Positions 12,952 to 25,166 of a DNA stretch of 64,000 nucleotides are shown here, one piece after another. The position numbers and the translations under genes are program-made. The notes under the pieces were generated by a model. That model did not search any database. It saw only the letters and a program-made list of their open reading frames with translations, and was not told the origin of the DNA. Within the stretch, counting starts at the first letter, position 1; every line of letters starts with the position of its first letter. The stretch covers positions 46,229,456-46,293,455 of the forward strand of contig NC_133529.1 of assembly GCF_048544455.1 (NCBI RefSeq). Reading direction: 5' to 3'. Source of the stretch: Silene latifolia. Lineage: Eukaryota > Streptophyta > Magnoliopsida > Caryophyllales > Caryophyllaceae.

Positions 12952-15900
12952 TCTATCCAGCAAATTCATGTTAATGAGGGATTTATCGGCTACACCGTGC
13001 CCAAGTTAATGTGGGTTTGGATCATGGACACATTTATTCGAAATTTGGATTGAGCTCAACGGAAGTATTCGTGACCGTAGTCGCATGTGTTCCGGGCTAA
13101 AGATAAATATTAATGTAATTTTATCGACCAAGAGTTCTAAAAGTAGAATCGATTAAAGAGTTAATCCACCGAGTTATATTGATAAGGGATTTATCGGCCA
13201 CACCGTGCCCAAGTTAATATGAATTTGGATCTTGGAATCATTTATCATAGTTGGGTAGAGGTCACTATGTAAATGCTTTACTTGTTATTATATTTACAAG
13301 TATTATTAATAAAATGATAAATGTTAAGTTTTCCACTATTCCGTTATCATATTGTTCTATTTCTTTACCACAATTCATATATGATATCATTTCGATTTTT
13401 TTTTATTCAAATCTCCATTAAAACATCGTAACTAAAGACAAATATGAATTTGCTTCTAAAACCTCATATGAACCATTGCTAAGGATCTCTTGTAAAGAGT
13501 ATAGATAAAAGTTATTCGTGATCAAAAGGATTTTTGATTCTTGACTAACATATCTACTTACAATTAATTGTTTCTCATATGCTTAATTGAGTTAAGTACT
13601 TTGAAACGTTACATCATTTTGGTAACTAGATTTGTTTGAAATCAAAATTGACCAAAATACCGCAACCACTTCAATAAAAGTTTTAAGACTAAACAAACGA
13701 ATGAAGAGTAGTCTTCATGAATTTCAATTTTGCTTCTCTTAGCAAAGACTCATTGAAATGAGTGGGAGCATTCTCTTAAACCGTTAAGAAAAGGATGAGG
13801 TTTAAAGAAGTAAAAATAGAATGGAATTGATACAAGGTAATGTTAAAAGTGAAGTTATTGAGAATAACGATACTAAACCTATCAATCCCGACCGATAAAG
13901 TTTCCATTGTCTTAATTGTTGGACGCTAGAAAGGAAACTACCCCAAATTATTGAAGAATCAACAAGTTAGTTGTAGGACATCTAATGGGACCTTCTTCTT
14001 TAAATGTTTATTTGATTAACATAAATTTTGCTAGTACTACTTCGTCAATATTAGAAATCGGTGGTGGTTTTCATCATTGTATTTGATACATAGGATGATT
14101 AGAATATGACGACTAGCAACAATAATGTTGAGAGATAGAGTCATTGTGTAATCAATCTAATTTTTGGGTTTAGAGTTGTACTTAATTGTGACTATTAAGT
14201 GCATAAACTCTAAATAAGAATATAAACTTGTTAAGATACAAAAGAGGTTTCACTTTTGTGACCCTATACACCATGATTTGATGTATGGCTAGCCCATTAT
14301 CAAGGTGATTATATTCTAAACCAAACTAGAATGATATATCATGTAGATGATGCAAGACTCAAATTGGTATCCCAAGATTAAACCTTAAATTCTGGAATGA
14401 TAAACGCAAAGAGTTATCGAGTACTCTTGAAACCATAAGATTGTTAATCTTATGGTATATGCGTATCTTGTATTCAAAGCAAGATGTCTCGTGCTTTTGG
14501 TTGAAAAGGAGATCGAGGTTCTAAATCATTGATCCAAAATAGGTTGATCATTTTCTTTTACCAACGATTTAAGTTGACACTAATGTGTCCACTTAATAAG
14601 GTAAATAGAGAAATCTTTGAAGAAGTTCAAAGAGTTCAAAGAATCACGATTTAGTCGTGATGGGATTATCAAAGTGAAGACTTTGATATAAGCCAAATGA
14701 AATGTGATATAGTATCACAAGTTAATCTCTCTTAACACACATTATGGAATAATGTGTGGTTGGATAAGAAATCAAACGCTATTCGATATGGTTTGGACTT
14801 CAATCAAGTTACTTTGAGTTACTTGATCCTTTTGGGGATTTTATCATTTTGTCTAAATTGTTTTTCCACTAAATCTAAAACGAATCATATGAGATATGAA
14901 ATGGTAGGGTGCCATGTTTGTAAGTTTTCAAAAGAAACAAATGCTAATTTTTCCTTACTATAATCACGAGTACAACGGGATTGTGGCTCGTGAAGCTGTC
15001 TTTCTAAAATACAAGTTTATTTCTAGAAGACAGAGTGGGAGAATTATTTCAAGAGCCACAAAGAATGTTATGTCGCAAGAAACTGGTCTTTCTTGGCTTT
15101 CTTGGCTTCATGAGACGTTTTGTGTAAGACGTTGTTTCTTCAAAACCTAGGAGGTTAAAGTCATCACTTGTTGAAGATGATGAATTCATGTTACTTTTAA
15201 TCTAAGTAAAGAGCTTACAACTTACAAAGAAATTGTTTGATTCAAATTAATTACTTCTGGAAAGTAATTAACATGTGACTTACATGAGAGTGTTTAAGTC
15301 ACAACTCAATACAAGGCTTAGAGCCATGAAAATCCGAAATAAATTCCAAGTGAATTGTTAGATATCAAAGCTTGATTGGTTGCAAAGGGTTTTGCACTAG
15401 TTGAAATGATTAAGTCTATTTGGATCTTCTTAGGGATTGTGTTTCATTATGAGATATATAGCGAGTGAATCTAAAACCCACTTCTTCAATAAGAAGGAAT
15501 GTATTCAATACATGTCTTGAGTTTTGTAGATTCTTGCAATCCTAAGATAATGTGAAACTTAAGAGAGGGTCTTAAGTAGGACATCAATGAGTTGGAATCA
15601 ATGTTTTGATCATGTTATAAAACTTTTCTCGATAAGTCGAGAAGTTGTGTTTATACATGAAGTTTAGTGGGAGTTACGGAAATTTTAATTAGTCTTATAT
15701 GTGGATGACATATTGATCATTGGGAATGATTTAAGACTTTTGGAGTATTATAATACATCTTTAATATCCGGATTTATGGAGATAAATCTACATGATATTA
15801 GCGTCAAATAAGAAGTCTTATGTTGATAAGATTCATGAATAGTTTAATCGAGTTGAACATATTTGATTGATTCCATTTGTTTCCGCTGCCGGATCAATTA

Positions 15901-17308
15901 AATGAGTAATGATGTACAACACTTCATATACTTTGAGTATGATGAATTGTTTCAAAATCGAATTTAGTAATAGTTACTAAGTAAGCCATAAAGATACCCT
16001 TAAGTGCTTGCAGAAGCATTAAGGATGTAAAGCAAAGTGTTTTTGATGCAATTTTGTGTAAGGGTGTTACACAAATGACAATTGACAATTGAGATTGCGC
16101 ATGGTTTCCGACAAAACCATAATCAAAACACATCAGGATGGTTAAGATACCATTGTGGCTATGTTGTTTAAGAAATAGATTTTCTAGAATCATTCTAGGC
16201 AATAAAGAACAATGAGAAATATTTACAATGGAAATTGAGTACACTTGCAATCATGGGATGTGCAAGAGGGATGAGTCCCGCACACTGTGAAAACAGTGGG
16301 AGCTATTTTAAGGCAAGAAAGCCTATGTCGAGATTGGATCTAGACACGTACTCTGAAAGTTTTGTAATGCAAATGTATACATTACGAAAGGAAAACAAGT
16401 ATGTAGCAAGGTTAAGCAGGGAGTTGCTAAGACCTACTTACAATGCTTATTCATAGGCTTAACATGATGAGTCATGTCATTTCAATTGGATTGAGATGAA
16501 CAACTACATACAAGATCAAATTAGATTATAGAATATGTAATAATAATCAGGCATTGACTATTCATATGTGATAATCGCATTTGTCGTTCGAGTTTTACTT
16601 TAAAACTCTTTTATTATACTTTGTTACATCCAAACGGGTTGTATGACGATATTGAACCCCGTTAAAGTGAACCCGGATTAACATAGTATTCGCCCATAGT
16701 CACTTGTATGAGGTGACGTCTCAAAGTGACTAGAGTGTGATGCGATTGATGGCAAGTTCAGTGCCATACAGTCACGTGAGATGACTAGCCGATCACATAG
16801 GCAGACTATTAGGAACACTTTGTGGGGCAGTGACCGCTTATAGAGTTCTGGCAAATTTATATAGCCTGGTCGTGGCGAGAGCTACTATGGTATTCTAATG
16901 AGTCGATTTTTTTGACTAAAGATTGTTCGCCTAAGATGGCACAGTTTCAGATTAGCTTTGATTTATGTTACTACGACCTTCGTAAATGGGGTCAAATGGG
17001 CATATTTTGGGTTATGATGGATGTGGCTAGTCAAAGGGAATAAGTGCGATAGGAATTGTCCACCCCCTTGTCAGGGTTAAAACAATATCTCAGGGCCACT
17101 CGAGGAGTAATGAACTGGAAATGCGTGGCCACGCTCGGAAGGTATCTATGGTAGATAAATTCGGTCAATCGATTATTCTCGGATCGAGAAAACCACTCTC
17201 GATATGATCACTTGCAAGTACGACCCGAAAGACACCTTGCATTGAGTGGGAGATAGTAATAGGACAAGAGAATTGGTGGCGCACACTTGTCGAGGACAAG
17301 TGGGAGAT
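12952..17308 (+). pseudogene. Decayed pol and 3' region of the old copia
   Basis: This continues the old copia after the nested insertion. An RT active-site block (tyrosine-valine-aspartate-aspartate with flanking ILIIGND-like residues) is legible around 15690-15730, and an RNase H block with an NSG core around 16285-16330. A repeated phrase of about 60 bases occurs at about 12975 and again at about 13183. 16620-17300 is 3' untranslated sequence related to that of the younger copia. AAGTGGGAGAT (17298-17308) is the polypurine tract. It is heavily broken. Confidence 0.65.
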
Positions 17309-17626
17309 TGTTGGAGTAAGTGTCCCCGACAATAATGCGATCACAATTGTCGATCATATTGATCACATATTTAAATCTCATACCAAGAATACGAAAGGGA
17401 TGATACATTACATATATAGTCAACTGGTCCACACATATCGGTAATGATTGGCTGGCTAGAGTTTGACATTACTGTCGTGCGACGGTGGTGATCAGTTGAT
17501 CCCTTGAGGTCACACCTAAAGGACGATTCCCTTAATTGAAAAAGGTTAATTAATTGTATGTCGATACAGATTAATTAATTCCTTAAAATTGAACAAATTA
17601 TTATCATAAGAGAGAAAATGACATCT
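17309..17626 (+). repeat. Partial 3' LTR of the old copia, cut at a junction
   Basis: It begins TGTTGG immediately after a polypurine tract and aligns with the first part of the LTR at 916, but with roughly 80% identity by eye. It stops where the flank sequence of 807 restarts. Confidence 0.7.
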
Positions 17627-17735
17627 TACTATATGAACTAACTAATGTGCAATGCAATTTGGAATATAATACAAATGCAAGATAATTGAAAATGTAATAC
17701 AACTATACATGAGAGAAAGGAAAAGAAGGAGTATC
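17627..17735. repeat. Second copy of the left flank (807-915)
   Basis: The 109 bases beginning TACTATATGAAC match 807-915 with about one difference, and they end in the same GTATC before the same LTR start. This marks a duplication of the insertion site together with its flank. Confidence 0.85.
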
Positions 17736-20541
17736 TGTTGGAATATGTGTCCTCCGACAATAATGCGATCACAATTGTCGATCATATTGATCACATGTTT
17801 AAGTCTCATTTTAAGAATACGTAAGGGATGATTCATTTTATAGTCAACTGATCAACATTAATCGGTAACGATTGGCTTGCTAGAGTTTGACGTTACTGTC
17901 GTGGGACGGTGGTGGTCAGTTGATCCCTTAAGGTCACACCTAAAGGATGATGCCCTTATCTGTAAAATTGATTAATTGTATGACGATAAAAGTTGATCAA
18001 TTCCTTAAAATTGAACAATTCATTTGTGACAGAGAATTTTGATATCTTATTGTAATGGGATTACATAAGATTTATTTTAGTAATTGAAATGCCTTGTTAC
18101 TAAAATTGTTTATTGTTTGAGAAACAATAAAGATAAGAATGAATGGTTAATTATAATTACAAAATGTTGTGAATTATAATTATATGACCCATTTTATTTA
18201 TGTGATTGATACCCGTCGTTGTGAGTACCAAAAATAAGATTTATAAAACCTATTAAAACTAACAGACGCTAGTGGTAACAGGGTCGAACCACAGGGAGGC
18301 GAATGTAATTAATAATTGTCTAATTCAGTCTAAGGTAACAAATGTGGGGGTTGATTTGATTTGGTCTATAGCTAATAGCAATGAAAATTAAACTAAAGAA
18401 ATATATTAAATCAAATATAAAGAAGGGTACTAGGATGGTCGGTTCACTATAGTTTCGGCGGCAGCATACTAAGTAGGTCTAAATCAAACACATGAGGCGG
18501 GAAAACAAGAGGTCCTCTCGGTCCACTCTTAACAGATAGCATCTTTCGATCTCGCTATAAGTCCCTAATATCACTAATACTGACTTTCGTCCTGAAAAGT
18601 GACTGATAATCTAAACTTTACCTATCTTTCGATCTCAGCATAGTTTAGTCATTTTAATTGGTGATCTAACAACTGTCTCTATCTCTCGATCTAATGGGTC
18701 AGTCATATATTAAGCATTCAACTAGTCGCATGCATTCGATTCGTCGAATATAACATTTAAAACAATTAAAACGAAGGTAATACCTCACGTGGTCGGTCGA
18801 TCGACCAGGTATGGCAGTCGATCGACTGACACACGATTTCAGTCCATATTAATTCTATGCCGCCTAATCCTACAGTTCCCCTACATCCTAGCACAAGAAA
18901 TTTAGCTACTCATACTGAAATTAAAGGCAACAATAAAATTAACGAAATTAACTACTGAATTCATGATTAAAATAACGGAACAAAAGGCTAGCATAAAACG
19001 ATAACTATGGCTTTGGGAAACTAACTAGCAACTTCTATACTATCAACGCAATAAAGATGAACTGAAATAAGAATAAGGGAATACCGAAATTGCAGAGGAA
19101 TTGTAACGGAAAGACTAAAAGCACAAACGGAAATCCAATGCGAAACAATATTCCGAACCCTAATTATTCGATATTCTAAACTGATGAAAATTGAATGTAA
19201 CTGGATAATTTTCTGAATGTTCTAGGTTACGTTATATAGAATATCACGTAACACTTATTATCAAAACCTAAACACAATGGGCTTGCTTTTCCTTAATCTT
19301 CTTATTCACGTCTGATTAGCGGTGTGGTCGATCGACCATGATGCTCAGTCGATCGACTGCTCTTCAGTGTACAGTGGCTTCTGTAACCCGTGGGTTGGTC
19401 GATCGACTGAAGGTAGTGGTCGATCGACTGAAGTAGCTGATATTTGACTTCTAACTTCTCGTGGATTTGTCTTTTGGGCCTTGAAATGCGCACCAAGCTC
19501 GTTCCTTAAGTGAATACTTCACGTCAAATGCAATGCAAGATACTCGGGGACGGATTTAGCTCAATTTCCGCCGAATTCTTCACATTTCTGCAATAATGTA
19601 CAAAAACACGAAAGTAGACGGAAATAGGGGAAATGGTAGCTTAAACTACACAAATGAGCTCTGAAATGCGTGTAAAATGAGGTAGAAAACATCATATAAA
19701 TGACACGCATCAGTGATCAAGTATCACACGTCAATTTGTTGTATGTAATTTAATTAATTCATAAAATGATATTTATGTGATAAATATGCATCAAATTAAT
19801 TAATAACATGTAACATACTACATGTGACATATTGTGTGACAAGTGACAAATTGACAAAATAATATGGAGGTCCATTTTATCTCATATGACCGAAATATTG
19901 GAGGTAGTATGGGTAAGTGGGTGTTTTGTTTAATGGATAAATAAAATACTATGATTACCTATGATGTAGGGTAGTCTTACACCTACTTTACTTAATAAGA
20001 ACAAAAGTAAAAGAAAAGACCATGCATTGGCCTTAAGACCTCCCTCCACCGGTTTTGTGTATATGAGGAGAGATTTTTATTCTCTCAATTTTAACTTGTA
20101 TTCATACACATGAAAAAGTTATCCTCTCTCACATATTCATCCTTTTCTTCATCAAAACATGAGATTTTTGATTCAAATTGTTCATAAAAGATTACTAAAA
20201 TTATTAGTGTAATATATGAGTATTAGTAATCAATTTTAAGGTAAACTACTAAACTAATATCTAGCTAATATTATTTAGTGGGGATAAAGGATAATGTTGG
20301 GTGCAATCAAGAGGAGTGACTTCTATACTTGAGGTCTTTGGAGGATCATCCTAATATATGGAAAGCTCAAGAACAAGTGAGGTAGGAGACTTCATTTGTG
20401 CCCATTTGGCCGAAATATTCATATGATATGAAACGATTTTTCCTTATTCTTATTCTAGTTTTGCATGCATAAGATCTTTAAGTTTTTATGACTAAAACTT
20501 TAAACCAAAATATGTGATATTCAAAAATATGATTTCCTTCA
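17736..20541 (+). mobile_element. Solo LTR of the old copia, with an Athila solo LTR inside it
   Basis: Bases 17736-18206 and 19713-20541 together match the LTR at 916-2210. GTATC lies on both sides (17731-17735 and 20542-20546), and no primer-binding site or internal region follows. This is what LTR-LTR recombination leaves behind. The LTR was later split by the insertion at 18207-19712. Confidence 0.85.
18207..19712 (-). mobile_element. Solo LTR of Athila-type element B
   Basis: The 1506 bases run from TGATACCC to GCATCA with perfect flanking GTGAT (18202-18206 and 19713-19717). The sequence is the same LTR, and the same length, as 26742-28247. It carries palindromes GTCGATCGAC at about 18807-18840 and 19327-19428, and a TATA box at 19231-19238 on the minus strand. 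It is a fossil with no coding part. Confidence 0.9.
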
Positions 20542-20935
20542 GTATCATACAATTGGAGGTGGTGTGGTAGACACCTCTTGCCATCTCATTCGTCATCATC
20601 ATCATCATCGCGGTATCTATACCCGCTAGAACCTCCTTGGTCATACCCTCCTCCTTGGCCAAAGAATCCTCCACCTTGGCCGCCAAAGTTCCTGTCTTGG
20701 TTCCTTTGATTAGGGAACAAAAGGTGAGGTTGAGCCCAAGATGGGCGAGGGCCTCTAGGGTCGATATACCCTTGTTGAGCCATATTGTAGTATTGAGGAT
20801 AAAGGGCCAAATAGTTGTCAACCCTCCCATCGTGCACTCCAAGATCGACCCATTGCATAAGCTTCATCAAGTCATTCATGTCCGGAGCATCGGGAACTTG
20901 GGGAGTGAACGGTACATGTTGAGTGGGGTAGGGTG
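20542..20935 (-). repeat. First copy of the X segment, cut at a junction
   Basis: It nearly matches 29077-29470. On the minus strand it encodes the C-terminal end of the X reading frame (glycine-rich, then an aspartate tail). It ends abruptly within GGGTGG, where the Athila B LTR fragment begins. Confidence 0.8.
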
Positions 20936-21321
20936 GTCGATCGACCATGATGCTCAGTCGATCGACTGCTCTTCAGTGTACAGTGGCTTCTGTAACCCGT
21001 GGGTTGGTCGATCGACTGAAGGTAGTGGTCGATCGACTGAAGTAGCTGATATTTGACTTCTAACTTCTCGTGGATTTGTCTTTTGGGCCTTGAAATGCGC
21101 ACCAAGCTCGTTCCTTAAGTGAATACTTCACGTCAAATGCAATGCAAGATACTCGGGGACGGATTTAGCTCAATTTCCGCTGAATTCTTCACATTTCTGC
21201 AATAATGTACAAAAACACGAAAGTAGACGGAAATAGGGGAAATGGTAGCTTAAACTACACAAATGAGCTCTGAAATGCGTGTAAAATGAGGTACAAAACA
21301 TCATATAAATGACACGCATCA
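20933..21321 (-). repeat. Fragment of the 3' LTR of Athila B
   Basis: It matches 19323-19712 of the solo LTR, with four GTCGATCGAC-type palindromes in its first 110 bases, and ends GCATCA at 21321. It joins the X segment through four shared bases, GTGG. Confidence 0.85.
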
Positions 21322-23530
21322 AACTTCCCCAAACCAAACCCTTGCTTGTCCCCAAGCAAGAACTAGACTCGATCTAATGACCTAATGGAACGAGTTCAGT
21401 CTCAGAGCGAATTGCAAACTGTAAAGCCTAAACCATTTTAATGCAACAACCAACAATCAATTAGTAATGCGAATCATGCAACCGAGTTATGAAGTCGTTA
21501 AAAACTGCTGAACCGTCAACTATAGAGACTTATCAATTCGGACTCTCACGGGTCGCTCATATCACACATAAGCACAGGTGAATATATAAGAGGATAGAAA
21601 GAGTTTATTTTGTAGAGACTCTCACCTAACTACGACCTATAAGAACATGCCTGCAATATAATATAAAAGTAATCTCTATGACCGTACATATGCATTCCAA
21701 CCAACAAATGACCGTGACACATGCCGAGGTAAATATATGGAAATGTGAGGTATGGGTAAAAAGAGGCAAAACATATATGGGAAAGTGGAGGTACAGGTGA
21801 TCAAGCTAGTACCAAAACGGAACCATGCGACAACATCCAACTTCTTGCTCATAAGTCAATAGAAACGGTGCTATTAGCAAGCACAAATCTCACAATCTCC
21901 GTAGAACTAAATCAACCAACTCCCCATGAGATATAAATGAAACATGGGAGCAAAAATCGCCATAAGATAAAGGCTTGAATTATGCGAATTGATTTTCTTT
22001 CGGAACCCAGTCGATCGACCAGGAAGGGCAGTCGATCGACCGTTTTGAACAGTACAGAACTCTTTTTTCTTTCTTTTTCGAATCATTTTTTTCTTTCTTT
22101 CTTTTTCTTTGTTTCTTTCCTTCCTTTTATTTTTCTCCTTCATTCTTTTTATCCAACTAAATCTCAATAAGAGCATATGCCACCAAAAACGAAGTAACAA
22201 TCCCAAGAACATAGACTACTAGCTTGACAAGGGCAGGCTAAATGTAGGATGTAGTAATGGGACAAAAAGGCTGTTTTTGGCAGTGTGAAGCTTATGGGCA
22301 AAACGAATAAAGGGAAACCTCTACCACATGTGTCAACAAACCACAAACCGAATGCATACAGGTATTAAGCAGATCAAGTTCATATTTATGCACATTTATG
22401 TAACATGTCTCATAAGGAGTACTACTCACAATCCTAGATAACCGGTCATGAATGTCACCGTTATAGGCTCTAAATCTCGAAATATGATGTAGCTTGCCAA
22501 AATTCAAAGTCAAGTCTCAAGCTCAAGAAGAAATTTAACGAAACTCGTGGGCTATGCATATATGATTCTACTAATAACATGTTAATTAGCAAGGCTTAGG
22601 CATAAACAGAAGCAAATGCAATGACATCATTGAAATACTACCGTTCCGACTCGACCTATATGCTAAAATAAACGTGCAATTTTTTTTGAATTTTTGAAAA
22701 TTTTCAATTTTTCTGGTATTTTTGTATATGTAAAGGAAAATAAACAACAATGCAAGACAAAAATGTAAACGTGAATGCAAGCAAATGAAATGCTACGCAA
22801 AACCCTTCCCCAAACCAAATCGCACAATGTCCCCATTGTGCAAAATCATGTAATGAAGAAAAGAGAAACGGGAATTTGCGAGAAAATAAATAAATATGAC
22901 AAGAAGTAAACTCGGGAACTCACAAGACTTTAAGCGCAAAAGGAAAACTCCCCAAACCAGCGTGAGCTAGGAGGTTTCAGTAGCCAGCAGTGCTACTAAT
23001 AAGTACCTGAAAAGACAAACAAACTACCACGCATAAAATCGAGAAAACAATAAAGAAGCGATAATTATGTGCATAATTGAGAAAAATAGAAGAAATAAAT
23101 AATGACGGAAGATAAGGTGGAGTAGAAAACTCCCTCAATTCCGCAAATCGACCAAACACAGCAGGGGAGAGGTCGTGAACAAGTACAAAGAGTGCGGGCG
23201 GTCGATCGACGGATCACTCGATCGATCGACCAAGGTGAAAGGAACGATAGCTCCTGAAAGCTGCGGACGGTCGATCGACCTTACGGACGATCGATCGTCG
23301 AAAATCTTCTTGTAACTTCTGATTTCTTCGTATTTGCTCAATAACTTGAGCTAATGAGGTCTAAAAACCTGCAAGTACACAATAATACGCGCCCAAAATT
23401 GCGCAAAACCCAAAGTAAAGTCTAAAGCATTTAAAAATCCTAAGAAACAAAATTAAATGCGAAGTCTCGCGCACACAAAAGCAATAAAAAGTGTTTAAAA
23501 GCGATAAAAAATGTTTGTAAAGCATGTGAT
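21322..23530 (-). other. Untranslated 3' region of Athila B
   Basis: No gene is seen. Starting at 21322 is a CCCCAAACC-rich phrase, the minus-strand purine tract next to the LTR. Palindromes GTCGATCGAC occur at 22010-22019 and 22031-22040, with a second group at 23201-23300. A pyrimidine-rich tract lies at 22052-22150. Confidence 0.55.
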
Positions 23531-23533
23531 CAA

Positions 23534-25166
23534 CTAGTAGTTGATCAAGAACGGCCACGGTATGGCCCACTTCGTCGGCTTCTGGTTACAGGAGGTAGCC
23601 TCAATGGTGCTCATCTTCTCAGCTGCACCCTTCTCGACCTCAACATCCGTAGAGCTCAACGGATCAACACTTTCATCATCTCCCCAATCAATGACCTCTT
23701 CTAGCTCGTCAGAATCCAAGTCGGACTTCCCTACTCTGACTGGCTCATCTTCAAGCTCCTCATCAGTGCCATAGCTAAGGCATCCAAGACCGCCTCTTGA
23801 AACGATGGGCTCCTTCATAGCTGGAGCAACATGCGGCTCTTCCTTCCCCAAACCAGCCCCTGCGATATCTAAAACAGTAGAATCGTCCTCCTTTTTACTC
23901 CCAGTCTGGGGCGGAGGTGTCACAACAGGAGTAGGAATAGAGACAGGCATATCAGGAAGTATAAAATAAGATTTCTTTTCAGAAACCGTATTGCAAGTGA
24001 CGGGCCACATGGGGTCTTTCTTCCTAGCCGTCTGGGCAAAGACAATGGAATGCTTTCCTACTTTGAAGGTCAAGGTCCCAGAGCCAACATCAATAATCGC
24101 ACCAAAGCAGCGGTGTGCGAAAATGGTCTACCTAGTATGATAGGTATGTGTGCATCTTCGGGCATATCAAGTACCACGAAGTCAACAGGGGAAGAAAACT
24201 TCCCTATTTGCACGGGGATGTCCTCTAAGACTCCTATTGGCCGGGACTGCAGAGCGATCACCATCTCAGATTGTCATGTCGTGGATCGCAAACCTATTCA
24301 ACTTTAACTTCCTAGCAAGACTCAAAGGCATTACACTAATACTGGCTCCTAGGTCACATAAGGCTTTCTCAATAGGAAAGGTGCCAATATTACATGGGAC
24401 AGAAAAACTTCCTGGGTCTTCTAGCTTAAGGGGTGCAGTATGGGATAAATAAGAGCATGTCTCCTCAGTTAATGCGACAGTATGCACAGTTTCAAGTGAC
24501 TTCTTTTTAGACAGTAATTGCTTCATAAACTTCATGTAAGCAGGCACTTGATTAACTAATTCAAGGAAAGGTACTTGTACGTTTAAGCTACGAACAACAT
24601 TTTCAAATTTATTGAAAGATACCTGTTCCTTCGTCGGCACTAGTCTCTCTGGATAAGGGGCTGTAAGAAGTAACTTAGCCCTCTCCTCTAAATATCTCAT
24701 GCCGGCATCAGTGGACTTAGGCTGGAAGTCCACTACCTTCTCCTTGTTGAAGCTTGACCCCTCTTCAGACCGTCTCAAATGTGAACCATTAATCGACATT
24801 GGGTCGTACTTCGGAACCGGAACTGACCCATCAGCACTCGGGTCTTGCTCCAATATTTTCGGGACTGTCGTACCCCGAAACAAGTGATCCCTCAAGTTAT
24901 TAGGCATTGGAGGACGAAAAGGTTCACTATCAGCAGCGGCCTCAGTCGATCGACCAGTGAGGTCAGTCGATCGACTGACTTGAACAGACCGAAGCTCGTT
25001 TGTCGTTCTTGATCGATCGAGGGTATGTCAGTCGATCGACTGATATACCTGGTAGACGTCTTTTTCTTTCCTTTGCTCGTTCCAGCTTTGTTTTGACTCG
25101 GTTTCGCCTCATCTTTTTCAGCAGCGTCCTCGACCATGACGGGCCCCTCAAGGGTAGACCCACTCC
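23534..25166 (-). pseudogene. Athila B protease region and C-terminal gag-pro part
   Basis: The minus-strand frames contain the retropepsin-like stretch ALCDLGASISVMPLSLARKL, with the Athila/Tat-type D-L-G-A-S active site. Downstream is a second protease block, [12 protein letters not shown], and then an acidic tail (many D and E residues) with no RT. Palindromes GTCGATCGAC lie inside this part at 24945-24954, 24966-24975 and 25031-25040. It would process gag. It is broken. Confidence 0.75.

Larger units (their letters stand above)
916..17626 (+). mobile_element. Old Ty1/copia element, plus strand, hosting a younger copia
   Basis: The parts in order are a 5' LTR (916-2210), a primer-binding site complementary to initiator Met-tRNA, a long AT-rich internal region split by the nested copia at 4017-12946, faint remnants of reverse transcriptase and RNase H, a polypurine tract just before 17309, and a partial 3' LTR (17309-17626). 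GTATC precedes the 5' LTR. The element is a heavily broken fossil with many breaks. Its two LTRs look only about 80% alike by eye over the shared 320 bases, so it is old. The nested copia marks a later event. Confidence 0.75.

Noticed and set aside
21907-22170. Lysine-rich frames around 22060
   Set aside because: They are translations of a TTTCT-rich tract.
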